Shown: positions 15,039 through 24,467, counted from the first letter of the stretch. The stretch: 38,532 nt of DNA from Actinomycetes bacterium (GCA_021803085.1 JAJZMD010000187.1:1-38532), one strand, 5' to 3'. Notes: a model not told the origin generated them from the letters alone. Translations and numbers: made by a program.

Positions 15039-16850
15039 ATGACCAGGAGCCCGGACGCACCGCCAACCCAGAACCGCAGGCTGCTGGCATGGGTCGACGA
15101 GGTGGCGGCCCTCACCACCCCCGACTCCGTGCAGTGGTGCGACGGCTCGGCCGAGGAGTACGACCGGCTCTGCGAGCTCCTCGTCGAGAAGGGCACCATG
15201 AAGGAGCTCTCGGAGGCCAAGCGTCCCCACAGCTACTGGGCTCGCTCGGACCCCGGAGACGTGGCGCGCGTCGAGGACCGCACCTTCATCTGCTCGGAGC
15301 GCCAGGAGGACGCGGGACCGACCAACAACTGGCGAGATCCGGCGGAGATGCGCGAGACGCTCACGGGACTGTTCAGCGGCTCGATGAAGGGCCGCACGAT
15401 GTACGTCGTGCCGTTCTCCATGGGCCCGCTGGGCTCGGCCATCGCCCACATCGGCGTCGAGATCACCGACTCGCCCTACGTCGCCGTCTCCATGCGGATC
15501 ATGACGCGGATGGGCGACGCCGTGCTCGACGTGCTCGGGGCCGACGGCGCGTTCGTGCCGTGCCTCCACTCGGTGGGCGCCCCGCTCGAGGACGGCGAGA
15601 AGGACGTGCCGTGGCCGTGCGACTCGGACAACAAGTACATCGTCCAGTTCCCCGAGACCCGGGAGATCTGGTCGTACGGCTCGGGCTACGGCGGCAACGC
15701 GCTGCTGGGCAAGAAGTGCTTCGCGCTCCGGATCGCGTCCGTGATGGCGCGCGACGACGGCTGGCTGGCAGAGCACATGCTGATCCTGAAGCTGACCGAC
15801 CCCTTCGGCGAGACCCGCTACGTGACCGGGGCGTTCCCCTCCGCGTGCGGCAAGACCAACCTCGCCATGCTCGTCCCCACCCTTCCCGGCTGGAAGGTCG
15901 AGACGGTCGGCGACGACATCTGCTGGATGAAGTTCGGGGCGGACGGCCGCCTCTACGCCATCAACCCGGAGTCGGGCTTCTTCGGGGTCGCCCCTGGGAC
16001 CAATTCGCACACGAACCCGAACGCGATGCTCTCGGTCGCGGCCAACACGATCTTCACGAACACCGCGCTCACCGACGACGGCGACGTCTGGTGGGAGGGC
16101 ATGACCGAAGAGCCCCCTGCGCACCTCCTGGACTGGCGCGGCGAGGACTGGACACCCCACAAGGGAACGCCCGCCGCGCACCCGAACGCCAGGTTCACCG
16201 CGCCTGCGGCACAGGACCCGGCGATCGCCCCCGAGTGGGAGGACCCTGCCGGCGTGCCGATCTCGGCGATCCTCTTCGGGGGACGCCGCGCGTCGGTGGT
16301 GCCGCTCGTGTTCCAGTCGTTCGACTGGCGCCACGGCGTCTTCCTCGGGTCGATCATGGCGTCGGAGACCACCGCGGCCGCAGTCGGCGCGGTCGGCAAG
16401 CTCCGGCGCGACCCATTCGCGATGCTGCCGTTCTGCGGCTACAACATGGGGGACTACTTCGCGCACTGGCTGCGCATCGGCGCGGAAGCCCCCGACCCCT
16501 CGGTGCTGCCGAAGATCTTCTACGTCAACTGGTTCCGCAAGGACGCGGACGGCCGCTGGCTCTGGCCCGGCTTCGGCGACAATTCCAGGGTCCTCGAGTG
16601 GGTGTTCCAGCGGGTGAGCGGACGCGCCGACGCGGTCGAGACGCCCATCGGGTTCGTCCCGGCTCGAGGCGAGATCGACCTCGAGGGCACCCGCATGTCC
16701 AAGGAGGACATGGAAGAGCTCCTTCGCGTCGATGTCGACGAATGGCGAGCGGAGGTCCCTCTCATACGGGCGCACTTCGCACAGTTCGGCGACCACCTTC
16801 CGGTGGAGCTCGGCGAGGCGCTCGACGACCTGGAGCGCCGCCTCGGCTGA
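15039..16850 (+). CDS. pckG: phosphoenolpyruvate carboxykinase (GTP)
   Basis: Interconverts oxaloacetate and phosphoenolpyruvate with GTP; the key gluconeogenic or anaplerotic enzyme in actinobacteria. The 603-residue protein has the GTP-type P-loop FPSACGKTN (residues 266-274) with the reactive Cys-270. It also has [15 protein letters not shown], the metal site VGDDICWMK and [12 protein letters not shown]. Length is typical. ATG 15039 has a GGAG site 5 bases upstream, built from the repeat described there. Confidence 0.97.
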   Translation: MTRSPDAPPTQNRRLLAWVDEVAALTTPDSVQWCDGSAEEYDRLCELLVEKGTMKELSEAKRPHSYWARSDPGDVARVEDRTFICSERQEDAGPTNNWRDPAEMRETLTGLFSGSMKGRTMYVVPFSMGPLGSAIAHIGVEITDSPYVAVSMRIMTRMGDAVLDVLGADGAFVPCLHSVGAPLEDGEKDVPWPCDSDNKYIVQFPETREIWSYGSGYGGNALLGKKCFALRIASVMARDDGWLAEHMLILKLTDPFGETRYVTGAFPSACGKTNLAMLVPTLPGWKVETVGDDICWMKFGADGRLYAINPESGFFGVAPGTNSHTNPNAMLSVAANTIFTNTALTDDGDVWWEGMTEEPPAHLLDWRGEDWTPHKGTPAAHPNARFTAPAAQDPAIAPEWEDPAGVPISAILFGGRRASVVPLVFQSFDWRHGVFLGSIMASETTAAAVGAVGKLRRDPFAMLPFCGYNMGDYFAHWLRIGAEAPDPSVLPKIFYVNWFRKDADGRWLWPGFGDNSRVLEWVFQRVSGRADAVETPIGFVPARGEIDLEGTRMSKEDMEELLRVDVDEWRAEVPLIRAHFAQFGDHLPVELGEALDDLERRLG

Positions 16851-16866
16851 GCGCACCAGCGGGCGG

Positions 16867-16926
16867 GCGCGCGGCGCCCCGTAGGAGCCAGGCGCGCGGC
16901 GCCCCGTAGGAGCCAGGCGCGCGGCG
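16867..16926 (+). repeat. 25-base tandem repeat after pckG
   Basis: Two exact 25-base copies (16867-16891 and 16892-16916) and a 10-base partial third. Each contains the palindromic core GGCGCC. It lies between pckG and the MFS gene, 17 bases after the pckG stop. Confidence 0.85.
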
Positions 16927-16983
16927 TAGACGAGACATCGGCTCCGTGCACGCCTGCGCCGCGGCATCGGCGAGGATGGGGGC

Positions 16984-18738
16984 GTGGCGTCGCACGAGGG
17001 GCCGGGGCTGATCCCTGCGGTGGGACGGGCCGCACGCCGCGGCGCCCGCTCCGCCAAGCACAGGCTGATCCCGGTGCTCGGGGGGCGGACACGCACCCGG
17101 GTGATCGTCGTGCTCGCGTGCGTCCTCGCCCTCTCGAGCGCCGACACCGCCACGGTGGGGGCCGCTGCGACCAAGCTGAAAACAGCGCTGAACATCACCA
17201 CATTCGACGTCGGGCTCCTCGTGAGCGTCACCGCGGTCGTCGGGGGCGTGTTCTCCCTCCCGTTCGGCGCCCTCGCCGACAAGCTGCGGCGCACCTGGCT
17301 CCTGGGCGCGTCCGTCGTGCTCTGGGGCATCGCGATGGTGTGGAGCGCCACCGCCGGCTCGTTCGGCGAGCTCCTCGTGTCGCGCCTCGCGCTGGGCGGG
17401 GTGACCGCGGTCGCGGGACCTGTCGTCGCCTCCCTCGTCGGGGACTGGTTCGCGAGCGGCGAGCGCGGCCAGATCTACTCCTACATCCTCACCGGCGAGC
17501 TGCTCGGGGCGGGCCTGGGCTTCGCCCTGACCGGCGAGCTCGCCGCCCTGTCGTGGCGCCTCGCCTTCGTCATCCTCGCCGTTCCCGCCTTCGTGCTCGC
17601 GTGGGCCGTCTTCCAGCTGCCCGAGCCGCTCCGCGGGGGCCGCGGCGCGCTCGCCCCCGAGCCGGGGACGCGGCCGTGGCTCGCGGCGCGGGGCACCGAC
17701 GCAGAGGCGCGCGGGCAGGCTCCCTTCGCGGGGGCGGTGACGGCGCCGGTGGAAGAAGCCCCGCCGGAGAGCCAGACCGACGCCCAGAGGATCGCGCTCG
17801 AGCGCGGCATCAAGCCGGACCGTGCGCTCCTCGCGCGCGCCGACCCGCGCATGGGGTTCTTCGCCGCTCTCCGATACGTGCTCGCCGTCCGCACCAACGT
17901 CGTCCTCATCGTCTCGGGCGCCCTCGGCTACTACTTCCTCGCCGGCGTCGAGACCTTCGGCGTCGAGTTCGTCTCGGGCAAGCAGGGGCAGTACCACGTG
18001 GCGCCTGTCCTGGCGAACGGGTTGCTCCTCGTGGTCGGAGCCGGCGCGGTCACGGGGGTCCTCGTCGCGGGCCCGCTCGGCGACGCGCTGCTGCGCCGCG
18101 GGCATCTCGCCGGCAGGGTCAGGGTCGCTGCCCTCGCCGCGACCCTGACCGTCGTGATGATGATCCCGCCGCTCGTCACCCACAGCGCGCTCACCGCGCT
18201 CCCCTACCTGATGATCGCCGGGTTCGGCCTGGCTGCGCAGAACCCGCCCATCGACGCGGCCCGCCTCGACATCATGCCGTCGTGGCTCTGGGGACGTGCC
18301 GAGGGCATCCGCGCCTTCGTGCGCACCATGGCCCAGGCGCTCGCACCGGTCATCTTCGGCGCGATCTCCGACTACGTCTTCGGGGGGCAGACACACGGGC
18401 ACCAGGGGCTGCGCTGGACGTTCGTGATCATGCTCGTCCCCCTCGCCCTGAGCGCCCTCTACCTCTTCGTCGCGGTTCGCCGGTACCCGAGGGACGTCGC
18501 GACGGCCGCCGCAGCGCCGCCGGCACCTGCGGCCGTCCTCGCAGGCCGCGTCCCTCCGGGCCCCGCCGCGACCGCCGTCCGCCGGCCCCCGCCCGAGCCT
18601 CCGCCCGCCGGCCGGCGGCCGAGGGGAGACGGCACGTCGCCGGGTCCGCGGGCGCCCGATGGCAGCCCGCGCGCGCCACGGCCCGGAACCCGCTGGATCG
18701 GGGGCTCGGGGCCGAAGCGGCGCGGAGCCCGGCCCTGA
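16984..18738 (+). CDS. MFS transporter
   Basis: A 584-residue membrane protein with about 12 transmembrane segments. The first-half loop has the MFS signature GALADKLRRTWLL. A long central loop (about residues 220-300) is charged. The C-terminal tail (about residues 505-584) is Pro/Arg/Gly-rich, hydrophilic and probably disordered. The GTG start at 16984 is chosen as the first in-frame start. It could share a transcript with pckG (133-base gap), but the substrate is unknown. The tail is unusually long for an MFS carrier and is antisense to long open frames, so it could include some drift. Confidence 0.82.
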   Translation: MASHEGPGLIPAVGRAARRGARSAKHRLIPVLGGRTRTRVIVVLACVLALSSADTATVGAAATKLKTALNITTFDVGLLVSVTAVVGGVFSLPFGALADKLRRTWLLGASVVLWGIAMVWSATAGSFGELLVSRLALGGVTAVAGPVVASLVGDWFASGERGQIYSYILTGELLGAGLGFALTGELAALSWRLAFVILAVPAFVLAWAVFQLPEPLRGGRGALAPEPGTRPWLAARGTDAEARGQAPFAGAVTAPVEEAPPESQTDAQRIALERGIKPDRALLARADPRMGFFAALRYVLAVRTNVVLIVSGALGYYFLAGVETFGVEFVSGKQGQYHVAPVLANGLLLVVGAGAVTGVLVAGPLGDALLRRGHLAGRVRVAALAATLTVVMMIPPLVTHSALTALPYLMIAGFGLAAQNPPIDAARLDIMPSWLWGRAEGIRAFVRTMAQALAPVIFGAISDYVFGGQTHGHQGLRWTFVIMLVPLALSALYLFVAVRRYPRDVATAAAAPPAPAAVLAGRVPPGPAATAVRRPPPEPPPAGRRPRGDGTSPGPRAPDGSPRAPRPGTRWIGGSGPKRRGARP

Positions 18739-18747
18739 TTGCACCGC

Positions 18748-18763
18748 GTGCCCGGCCGGGCAC
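18748..18763. terminator. palindrome between convergent MFS and ppk2 genes
   Basis: Perfect 16-base palindrome GTGCCCGGCCGGGCAC in the 34-base gap between two converging genes, suited to act as a stop in both directions. Confidence 0.6.
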
Positions 18764-18772
18764 TGCGACCGT

Positions 18773-19684
18773 TCAACCCACGTCGCCCCCGGCACGCAGC
18801 ACCTCGGCGGCATGTGCGATCGCCTGGCGCTTCGCGTCGTCGAGCTCGGGCCGCGACAGGTCGAGCGCGTCGATCGCGTCGACGACGATCCCGCCGACGA
18901 GCGCGCGCAGCGCGTACTTGTGGTCCGCCGGCACCACGTACCACGGCGCCCAGGAGGTCGACGTCGCCGTGATCGCGTCCTCGTAGGCGACCTGGTACTC
19001 GTCGAAGCGGGCGTGCTCCGCAAGGTCCGCCGGCGAGAACTTCCACTGCTTCTCTGGATCGTCGAGCCGTTCGAGTAGGCGGCGACGCTGCTCTGCCTCC
19101 GAGACGTGGAGGAAGAATTTCACGATGCGGGTGCCGTTGCGCGTGAGGTGGCGCTCGAAGGCGTTGATGTCCTCGAAGCGCTCCCGCCACAGCTGCCCGG
19201 AGGCGGCGGCTCCCGCGGGCCGGCGCGCCGCGAGCTCGGGATGGACGCGCACGACGAGCACGTCCTCGTAGTACGAGCGGTTGAAGATCCCGATGTGCCC
19301 GCGCTCTGGCAGCCTCGTCGAGCAGCGCCACAGGAAGTCGTGGCGCAGCTCCATCTCCGAGGGCTGCTTGAAGGAGACCACCTCGCACCCCTGGGGGTTC
19401 ACCCCCGACATCACGTGCTTGATGGTGCCGTCCTTCCCGCCCGCGTCGAGCGCCTGGAAGACGAGGAGGAGCGACCACCTGTCTGAGGCGTACAGGAGCT
19501 CCTGCGCGACCATGAGCGCCGCCTTGAACGCGTCGAGGTCGTGCTCGGCCACCTCCTTCGGGTGCGCGCGCCCGAGCGGCCCGAGCCACGCGCTGACGGT
19601 GGCCGAGGTGCTGCGGCGCTTCAAGCCGGCTGGTCTGCCGGGCTCGACCATGAGCTCGCGCACCACGGCGCGGGGCAGCTTCAC
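18773..19684 (-). CDS. ppk2: polyphosphate kinase 2 family protein
   Basis: Uses inorganic polyphosphate to phosphorylate nucleotides (or the reverse). The 303-residue protein has the Walker A-like FQALDAGGKDGTIKH (Lys-84), the lid/Walker B region GIFNRSYYEDVLVVRVHPE and basic residues around ERFEDINAFERHL. Single-domain length and the FNRSYYEDVLVVRVH wording fit the PPK2 group that phosphorylates AMP or ADP, but the exact class is inferred. The GTG start at 19684 overlaps the stop of the CoA-transferase gene (GTGA). Confidence 0.92.
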   Translation of the reverse strand: MKLPRAVVRELMVEPGRPAGLKRRSTSATVSAWLGPLGRAHPKEVAEHDLDAFKAALMVAQELLYASDRWSLLLVFQALDAGGKDGTIKHVMSGVNPQGCEVVSFKQPSEMELRHDFLWRCSTRLPERGHIGIFNRSYYEDVLVVRVHPELAARRPAGAAASGQLWRERFEDINAFERHLTRNGTRIVKFFLHVSEAEQRRRLLERLDDPEKQWKFSPADLAEHARFDEYQVAYEDAITATSTSWAPWYVVPADHKYALRALVGGIVVDAIDALDLSRPELDDAKRQAIAHAAEVLRAGGDVG

Positions 19685-20865
19685 GATCCGCCCGCGATCA
19701 CGCCGGAGGCGACCAGGTCCGCGAAGGCCTCCTCGCCGACGCCCCAGCGCCCGAGCGCGTGCGCGGGGCTCGACGCGTCCCGGACGCTCGAAGGGGTGCG
19801 GCTGAACCGCGGCACCGCCCCCGGTTGGGGCGCGCCGTCGTGGACGACGAAGGTGCGTCGCGCGCGGTTGTGCGGATGGTCGGCCGCCTCCCAGGGAGCG
19901 AGCACCGGCGCCACGCACGCGTCGACGCCCTCGAACACCGCCGTCCACTCGTCGCGGGTCTTCGTCGAGAAGACCTCGGCGAAGCGGGCCTTGGCTGCCG
20001 GCCAGAGGGAGCGGTCCTGCTGCGGGCCGACGTCCTCTGCGCGGAGCCCGAGGCCGGAGAGCAGCGCCTCGTAGAACTGCGGCTCGAGCGCGCCGACCGC
20101 CATGTGGCCGCCGTCTGCCGTCTCGTAGACCTCGTAGAAGGGGGCGCCGGTGTCGAGCAGGTTCGCGCCCCGCGTCGGCGTCCACCCGCCGGCGAGCCAC
20201 ATGCTGTGCAGCATCGTCGTGAGCGATGCGGCGCCGTCGACCATCGCGGCGTCGACCACCTGGCCCGTGCCCGATCGCTGGGCCTCGAGCAGCGCGGCCA
20301 CGACGCCGAAGGCGAGCAGCATCCCGCCTCCGCCGAAGTCGCCGACCAGGTTCAAGGGGGGCACGGGCGCATCGCCCTCGCGCCCGATCGGCCAGAGCGC
20401 GCCGGCGAGCGCGATGTAGTCGATGTCGTGACCCGCTCGGGCCGCGAGCGGCCCGTCCTGTCCCCAGCCGGTCATGCGGCCGTAGACGAGCCGCGCGTTG
20501 CGCGCCCAGCAGTCCGAGGGGCCGATCCCGAGCCGCTCCGCGACGCCCGGGCGGAAGCCTTCGACGACGACGTCGGCGTGCGAGACGAGGTCGAGGACGA
20601 GCGCCCGGGCCTCCGGGCGCTTCAAGTCGATCGCCACCGACGGCCGGCTCCGGCTGAGCAGGTCGCGGCTCGTGGGCTCGGTCCCGGCGGCCGGGCCGCC
20701 CGGGCGCTCGAGGCGCAGGACGTCCGCGCCCGCCTCCGCGAGGAGCATGCAGGCGTACGGGGCCGGACCGAGCCCGGCCAGCTCGATCACACGGAAGCCC
20801 GCGAGGGGGCCGACCGGCAGCGTCTCGCCGGCCCCTGCGCCGGCCCCTTCGCCTTCGTCGTGCAC
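19681..20865 (-). CDS. CaiB/BaiF family CoA transferase (alpha-methylacyl-CoA racemase-like)
   Basis: Family III CoA transferase fold of 394 residues. It opens with GFRVIELAGLGPAPYACMLL and has ERPGG, the SVAIDLKRPEAR block, VVEGFRPGVAERLG and the active-site-like Asp in GHDIDYIALAG. The GPAPYACMLL opening and the GHDIDY motif favour alpha-methylacyl-CoA racemase over formyl- or carnitine-CoA transferase. It may act in branched-chain acyl-CoA breakdown with the acyl-CoA dehydrogenase nearby, though the two are not in one operon. GTG 20865 is the chosen start; a CATACT box lies about 22 bases upstream. It is divergent from the methyltransferase gene. Confidence 0.88.
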   Translation of the reverse strand: MHDEGEGAGAGAGETLPVGPLAGFRVIELAGLGPAPYACMLLAEAGADVLRLERPGGPAAGTEPTSRDLLSRSRPSVAIDLKRPEARALVLDLVSHADVVVEGFRPGVAERLGIGPSDCWARNARLVYGRMTGWGQDGPLAARAGHDIDYIALAGALWPIGREGDAPVPPLNLVGDFGGGGMLLAFGVVAALLEAQRSGTGQVVDAAMVDGAASLTTMLHSMWLAGGWTPTRGANLLDTGAPFYEVYETADGGHMAVGALEPQFYEALLSGLGLRAEDVGPQQDRSLWPAAKARFAEVFSTKTRDEWTAVFEGVDACVAPVLAPWEAADHPHNRARRTFVVHDGAPQPGAVPRFSRTPSSVRDASSPAHALGRWGVGEEAFADLVASGVIAGGS

Positions 20866-20922
20866 CGCGACATCTTGGCCGACGGCGAGTATGGTCGGTG
20901 GCGGCCCCGGAGCCGAGCACCC

Positions 20923-21816
20923 ATGATCGACCTGGCGACCCCGCGCGACTTCGTCGTCCTCGGCGACAACGCCGACGTGCTGCCCACGCTCGCAGACGGC
21001 GCCTTCCAGCTCGTCTACGTCGACCCCCCCTTCAACACCGGCTCGATCCGCCGGCAGCGTACGGTCGTGGTGCGACGCGACGAGGAGGGAGACCGCGTCG
21101 GCTTCGGCGGCCACCGGTACCGCACGATCGACGCAGGCAACCACGCCTTCGCCGACTCCTTCGACGACTCCTTCGACGACTACGCCGGCTTCCTCGGGCC
21201 CCGGCTCGCCCACGCCCGCCGCCTGCTCAGCGACGACGGGACGCTCTACGTCCACCTCGACTACCGGGAGGCGCACTACGTGAAGGTGCTCCTCGACGAG
21301 ATCTTCGGTCGGGACTGCTTCTTGAACGAGCTGATCTGGGCCTACGACTACGGCGGCCGGTCGCGCGACCGCTGGCCCGCGAAGCACGACACCATCCTCG
21401 TCTACGTGCGCCGCGCCGGGGCCCACCACTTCGACCGCACGGCGGTCGACCGCATCCCCTACATGGCGCCCGGCCTCGTCACCCCCGAGAAGGCGGCACG
21501 AGGGAAGCTGCCCACCGACGTGTGGTGGCACACGATCGTGCCCACGTCGGGGGCCGAGAGGACCGGCTATCCCACGCAGAAGCCTGCCGGGGTGCTCCGA
21601 CGCATCGTGCAGGCGTCGTCTGCGCCGGGACGGCGAGTGCTCGACTTCTTCGCCGGCAGCGGCACGACCGGCGCCGTCTCGCGCGAGCTCGGCCGGCACT
21701 TCGTCCTCGTCGACGACAACCCCGAGGCACTCTCGGTGATGCGGCGCCGCCTCGGCGGGGACGGCGTGGCCTATGTGGCGGCGGACGGGAGCCCGCTCCC
21801 TCCGCCCGGAGGCTGA
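20923..21816 (+). CDS. orphan site-specific DNA methyltransferase (beta class)
   Basis: A 297-residue SAM-dependent DNA methylase. The catalytic motif DPPFNTG (residues 34-40) comes before the SAM-binding motif DFFAGSGTTG (241-250), which is the beta-class order typical of N6-adenine or N4-cytosine enzymes. TGYPTQKPAGVLRRIV precedes the SAM motif as usual. The target-recognition part between them is short. No restriction endonuclease is nearby, so it is a solitary methylase. A small in-frame repeat (FADSFDDSFDDY) lies at residues 76-87. Its last 46 bases overlap the 3' end of trpD on the other strand. Confidence 0.9.
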   Translation: MIDLATPRDFVVLGDNADVLPTLADGAFQLVYVDPPFNTGSIRRQRTVVVRRDEEGDRVGFGGHRYRTIDAGNHAFADSFDDSFDDYAGFLGPRLAHARRLLSDDGTLYVHLDYREAHYVKVLLDEIFGRDCFLNELIWAYDYGGRSRDRWPAKHDTILVYVRRAGAHHFDRTAVDRIPYMAPGLVTPEKAARGKLPTDVWWHTIVPTSGAERTGYPTQKPAGVLRRIVQASSAPGRRVLDFFAGSGTTGAVSRELGRHFVLVDDNPEALSVMRRRLGGDGVAYVAADGSPLPPPGG

Positions 21817-22946
21817 GCGCCCGCGGCGCGCTCGGCGTCCGCCTCCTCACGCGAGACCCGCACCAGTCCCTCGAGCACGGCGAGCGCACGGCCGGAGTCC
21901 AGCGCGTCCGACGCCTGCACCATCGCGTCGGCGATCCCCTCCGCTCGGCCCGCCACGACCAGCGCAGCGGCCGCGTTCAGCACCCCGATGTCGCGGCGTG
22001 CGCTCCGCTCGCCTTCGAGCACGTGCCGGATCACCCCCGCGTTGTACGCGGCGTCACCGCCCCGGAGCTCCCGCATCGACGAGCGCGCGACGCCGAGGGA
22101 CTCGGGGTCGAGCCGGAAGGACGAGAGCAGGTAGCCGCCGGGCGCGTCCGGTGCAGCCACCACCTCGGTCACCGAGGAAGGGGACGTGACGCTCAGCTCG
22201 TCGAGACCGTCGTCGGCGTGGACGACCATCGCGTGGAGGCTCCCGTTCGCGCCGAGCACCTCGGCCATCTTCGGAGCCATCTCGGGGTCGCTCACCCCGA
22301 CGAGCTGCCGGCGGGCGCGGGCGGGGTTCGCAAGCGGGCCGAGGAAGTTCAGCACCGTCGGCACCCCGAGCTCGGGCCGGACCGGCGCCGCGTGGCGCAT
22401 CGCCGGGTGGTAGCGCGGAGCGAAGCAGAACCCCATGCCTGCCTCCTCGACGCAGCGCGCGACCCCCCGTGGTCCGAGGCTCACCTCGACCCCCAGCGCT
22501 TCGAGGACGTCCGCGGTGCCGACCGAGGAGGACGCGGCGCGGTTGCCGTGCTTGCACACCCGTGCGCCGGCACCCGCGGCGATGCACGCGGCGAGCGTCG
22601 AGACGTTGATGCTCGACAGCCGGTCGCCTCCCGTGCCGACGACGTCGACGACGTCCCCGTCGATTCGGAGCGGCACGGCGTGCGCCAGCATCGCCTTCAC
22701 GAGCCCGGTCATCTCCTCCACGGACTCGCCCTTCATTCGGAGGGCGACGAGGAGCGCGGCGGTCTGGGCGGGGGTCGCAGCGCCGTCGAGCACCGCGCCG
22801 ATCACGGCCGCCGCCTCGTCCTCGGCGAGCGACTCGCCGGACATGATGCGCCCGAGCACGCCGGGCCAGCCTCCGAGGTCGGCGAACGTCCCGCGGCCCG
22901 TCAGCGCGCCCGACGCCACGCCGGCGTCAGTCCCACCAGAGGTCAC
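21771..22946 (-). CDS. trpD: anthranilate phosphoribosyltransferase
   Basis: Second step of tryptophan synthesis: joins anthranilate to PRPP. The 391-residue frame has the PRPP-binding VVGTGGDRLSSINVST, KHGNRAASSSVGTAD, and the conserved FAPRYHPAMRHAAPVR and LNFLGPLANPARA. GTG 22946 lies within the end of the acyl-CoA dehydrogenase gene (20-base overlap); GTG 22919 would remove the overlap and gives 382 residues. The C-terminal 20 residues (Gly/Pro/Ala-rich) are extra and lie where the gene overlaps the methylase gene. No other trp genes are in view. Confidence 0.94.
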   Translation of the reverse strand: MTSGGTDAGVASGALTGRGTFADLGGWPGVLGRIMSGESLAEDEAAAVIGAVLDGAATPAQTAALLVALRMKGESVEEMTGLVKAMLAHAVPLRIDGDVVDVVGTGGDRLSSINVSTLAACIAAGAGARVCKHGNRAASSSVGTADVLEALGVEVSLGPRGVARCVEEAGMGFCFAPRYHPAMRHAAPVRPELGVPTVLNFLGPLANPARARRQLVGVSDPEMAPKMAEVLGANGSLHAMVVHADDGLDELSVTSPSSVTEVVAAPDAPGGYLLSSFRLDPESLGVARSSMRELRGGDAAYNAGVIRHVLEGERSARRDIGVLNAAAALVVAGRAEGIADAMVQASDALDSGRALAVLEGLVRVSREEADAERAAGAQPPGGGSGLPSAAT

Positions 22947-24102
22947 CGTCGATCACCCCACGTCCGATCAGATCCAGCTGGACCTGCGAGGTCCCCTCCA
23001 CGATCGTGAGCTGGCGCGCGTCGCGGTACCACAGCTCGGCCGGGTGATCCTCCATGTAGCCCGCCGCACCGAGCAACTGGACGGCGAGCCCGGACGCCCG
23101 GACTGCCAGCTCGGTGGCGTAGTACTTGGCCATCGAAAGGAGCGGCACGTCCTCCTTCGCGAACCGTCCAGCGTCCGCCATCGCGGCGGCTCGGTAGGTG
23201 AGCAGGCGGGCGGCCTCGATATCGACCGCGCACTTGGCGATCTCCCAGCGGATCCCCTGGAAGTCGGCGATCGTCTTTCCGAACGCGGCCCGAGCCTTCA
23301 CGTAGTCGGTCGCGTACATGAGCGCGCCCTCTGCGAGGCCGATGCCCCTCGCGGCGACGACCGGACGCATCGAGTTCAACCCCAGCATGGCCAGCCGGAA
23401 GCCGCCGACCTCACCGATGACGTTGTCGGCAGGGACGTGCACGTCGTCGAGGACGAGCTCGCCGGTGTCGACCCCACGGACCCCCATCTTCTTGTCGGTG
23501 CGCCCGACCGAGACGCCGTCGAAGGCGCGCTCGACGATGAAGGCGGTGATCGAGTCGTGGGCCCGGCTCTGCGGGTCGCCCGTCTTGGCGAAGACCGTGT
23601 ACCAGTCCGCCTCGCGCACGCCCGACATCCAGCACTTCGTCCCCGTGAGGACCCACCCTCCGGGCCGGTCCGGGTCGGGCACCGCCCGGGTCCGCATCCC
23701 CATGACGTCGCTTCCCGCCTGCGGCTCGGACAGCCCGAACGCCGCGCGCTGGCGGCCCTCGGCGATCGGCGGGAGGTACCGGCGCTTCTGGTCCTCGCTG
23801 CCGGCGATGAGCACGGGTCCGGTCGGAAGCCTCGTGAGCAGGAGCATCAGGGCTGCCGTGCTCGAGTACTTGGCGACCTCTTCGACCGCAACCGTGAGCC
23901 CGAGGACCCCGGCGCCGGAGCCCCCGAGCTCCTCTGGGATGCAGAGCCCGAGGAGCCCGGCGTCACGGAAGGCGCCGAACAGGTCGGCGGGGTACTCTCC
24001 GGTCCGGTCGATCTCGCGAGCGCGAGGCTTCACCTTGTCGCGCGCGAGCCTGCGTGCCGACGCCTGGAGCTCCTGCATCTCTTCAGGGAGTTCGAAAGTC
24101 AC
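22927..24102 (-). CDS. acyl-CoA dehydrogenase
   Basis: FAD enzyme that introduces the alpha-beta double bond into acyl-CoA. The 391-residue protein has the N-terminal helical domain, the family signature AAFGLSEPQAGSDVMGM (FAD and substrate loop), WVLTGTKCWMSG and the C-terminal catalytic Glu in IVEGTSQVQ (Glu-369). Chain-length preference cannot be told. The GTG start at 24102 is 8 bases from a TAGCGT box, suggesting a leaderless message. Its end overlaps trpD. Confidence 0.94.
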   Translation of the reverse strand: MTFELPEEMQELQASARRLARDKVKPRAREIDRTGEYPADLFGAFRDAGLLGLCIPEELGGSGAGVLGLTVAVEEVAKYSSTAALMLLLTRLPTGPVLIAGSEDQKRRYLPPIAEGRQRAAFGLSEPQAGSDVMGMRTRAVPDPDRPGGWVLTGTKCWMSGVREADWYTVFAKTGDPQSRAHDSITAFIVERAFDGVSVGRTDKKMGVRGVDTGELVLDDVHVPADNVIGEVGGFRLAMLGLNSMRPVVAARGIGLAEGALMYATDYVKARAAFGKTIADFQGIRWEIAKCAVDIEAARLLTYRAAAMADAGRFAKEDVPLLSMAKYYATELAVRASGLAVQLLGAAGYMEDHPAELWYRDARQLTIVEGTSQVQLDLIGRGVIDGDLWWD

Positions 24103-24110
24103 GGCACATG

Positions 24111-24116
24111 ACGCTA
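24111..24116 (-). promoter_or_regulatory. -10 box of the acyl-CoA dehydrogenase gene
   Basis: TAGCGT read on the minus strand, 8 bases before the GTG. This fits the TANNNT actinobacterial -10 consensus and a transcript that starts at or next to the start codon. No convincing -35 at ideal spacing. Confidence 0.4.
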
Positions 24117-24207
24117 CCGCGCGACCGAAGCCGCCCTTCCAAGCCCCTGCAGGCTGGGCGCCGGGAGCGCGGGCTCCCAGCGGGCCGACACCGTCAGGCC
24201 GACACCG

Positions 24208-24444
24208 TCAGGCCGACTTGCGGCGCTGCCGCAGGATCCGCCGGCGCTCCCGCTCCGTCGTTCCTCCCCAGACGCCCTCCCGCTCGCGCTGCGCCAGGGC
24301 ATGCTCGAGGCACGCCTGGCGGACCGGGCACACCTCGCACACGCCCTTCGCCGCCTCGGCCTCGGCGTCGTCGTCGCTCTCCGGAAAGAAGATCTCGACG
24401 TCGATGCCCCGGCAGGCGGCCCGCTTGCGCCACGTGGCAGTCAT
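24208..24444 (-). CDS. WhiB-family iron-sulfur transcription regulator
   Basis: A 78-residue actinobacterial regulator. Four cysteines (11, 36, 39, 45) in the C-...-CxxCxxxxxC pattern would hold a redox-sensitive [4Fe-4S] cluster. GVWGG (57-61) and a basic C terminus (ERERRRILRQRRKSA) form the usual DNA-binding part. ATG 24444 gives a normal WhiB length. The frame stays open upstream to a TTG at 24609 that has GAGGAG 5 bases before it, so a 133-residue form with a Pro/Tyr repeat extension is possible. WhiB genes are confined to actinobacteria and their phages. Which WhiB subgroup this is cannot be said. Confidence 0.93.
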   Translation of the reverse strand: MTATWRKRAACRGIDVEIFFPESDDDAEAEAAKGVCEVCPVRQACLEHALAQREREGVWGGTTERERRRILRQRRKSA

Positions 24445-24467
24445 GGAACGCACATCCTCTGCACTGG

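Noticed and set aside
20898..24111. Long plus-strand frames opposite trpD and acyl-CoA dehydrogenase
   Set aside because: Antisense shadows with His/Arg/Val-rich composition and no motif.
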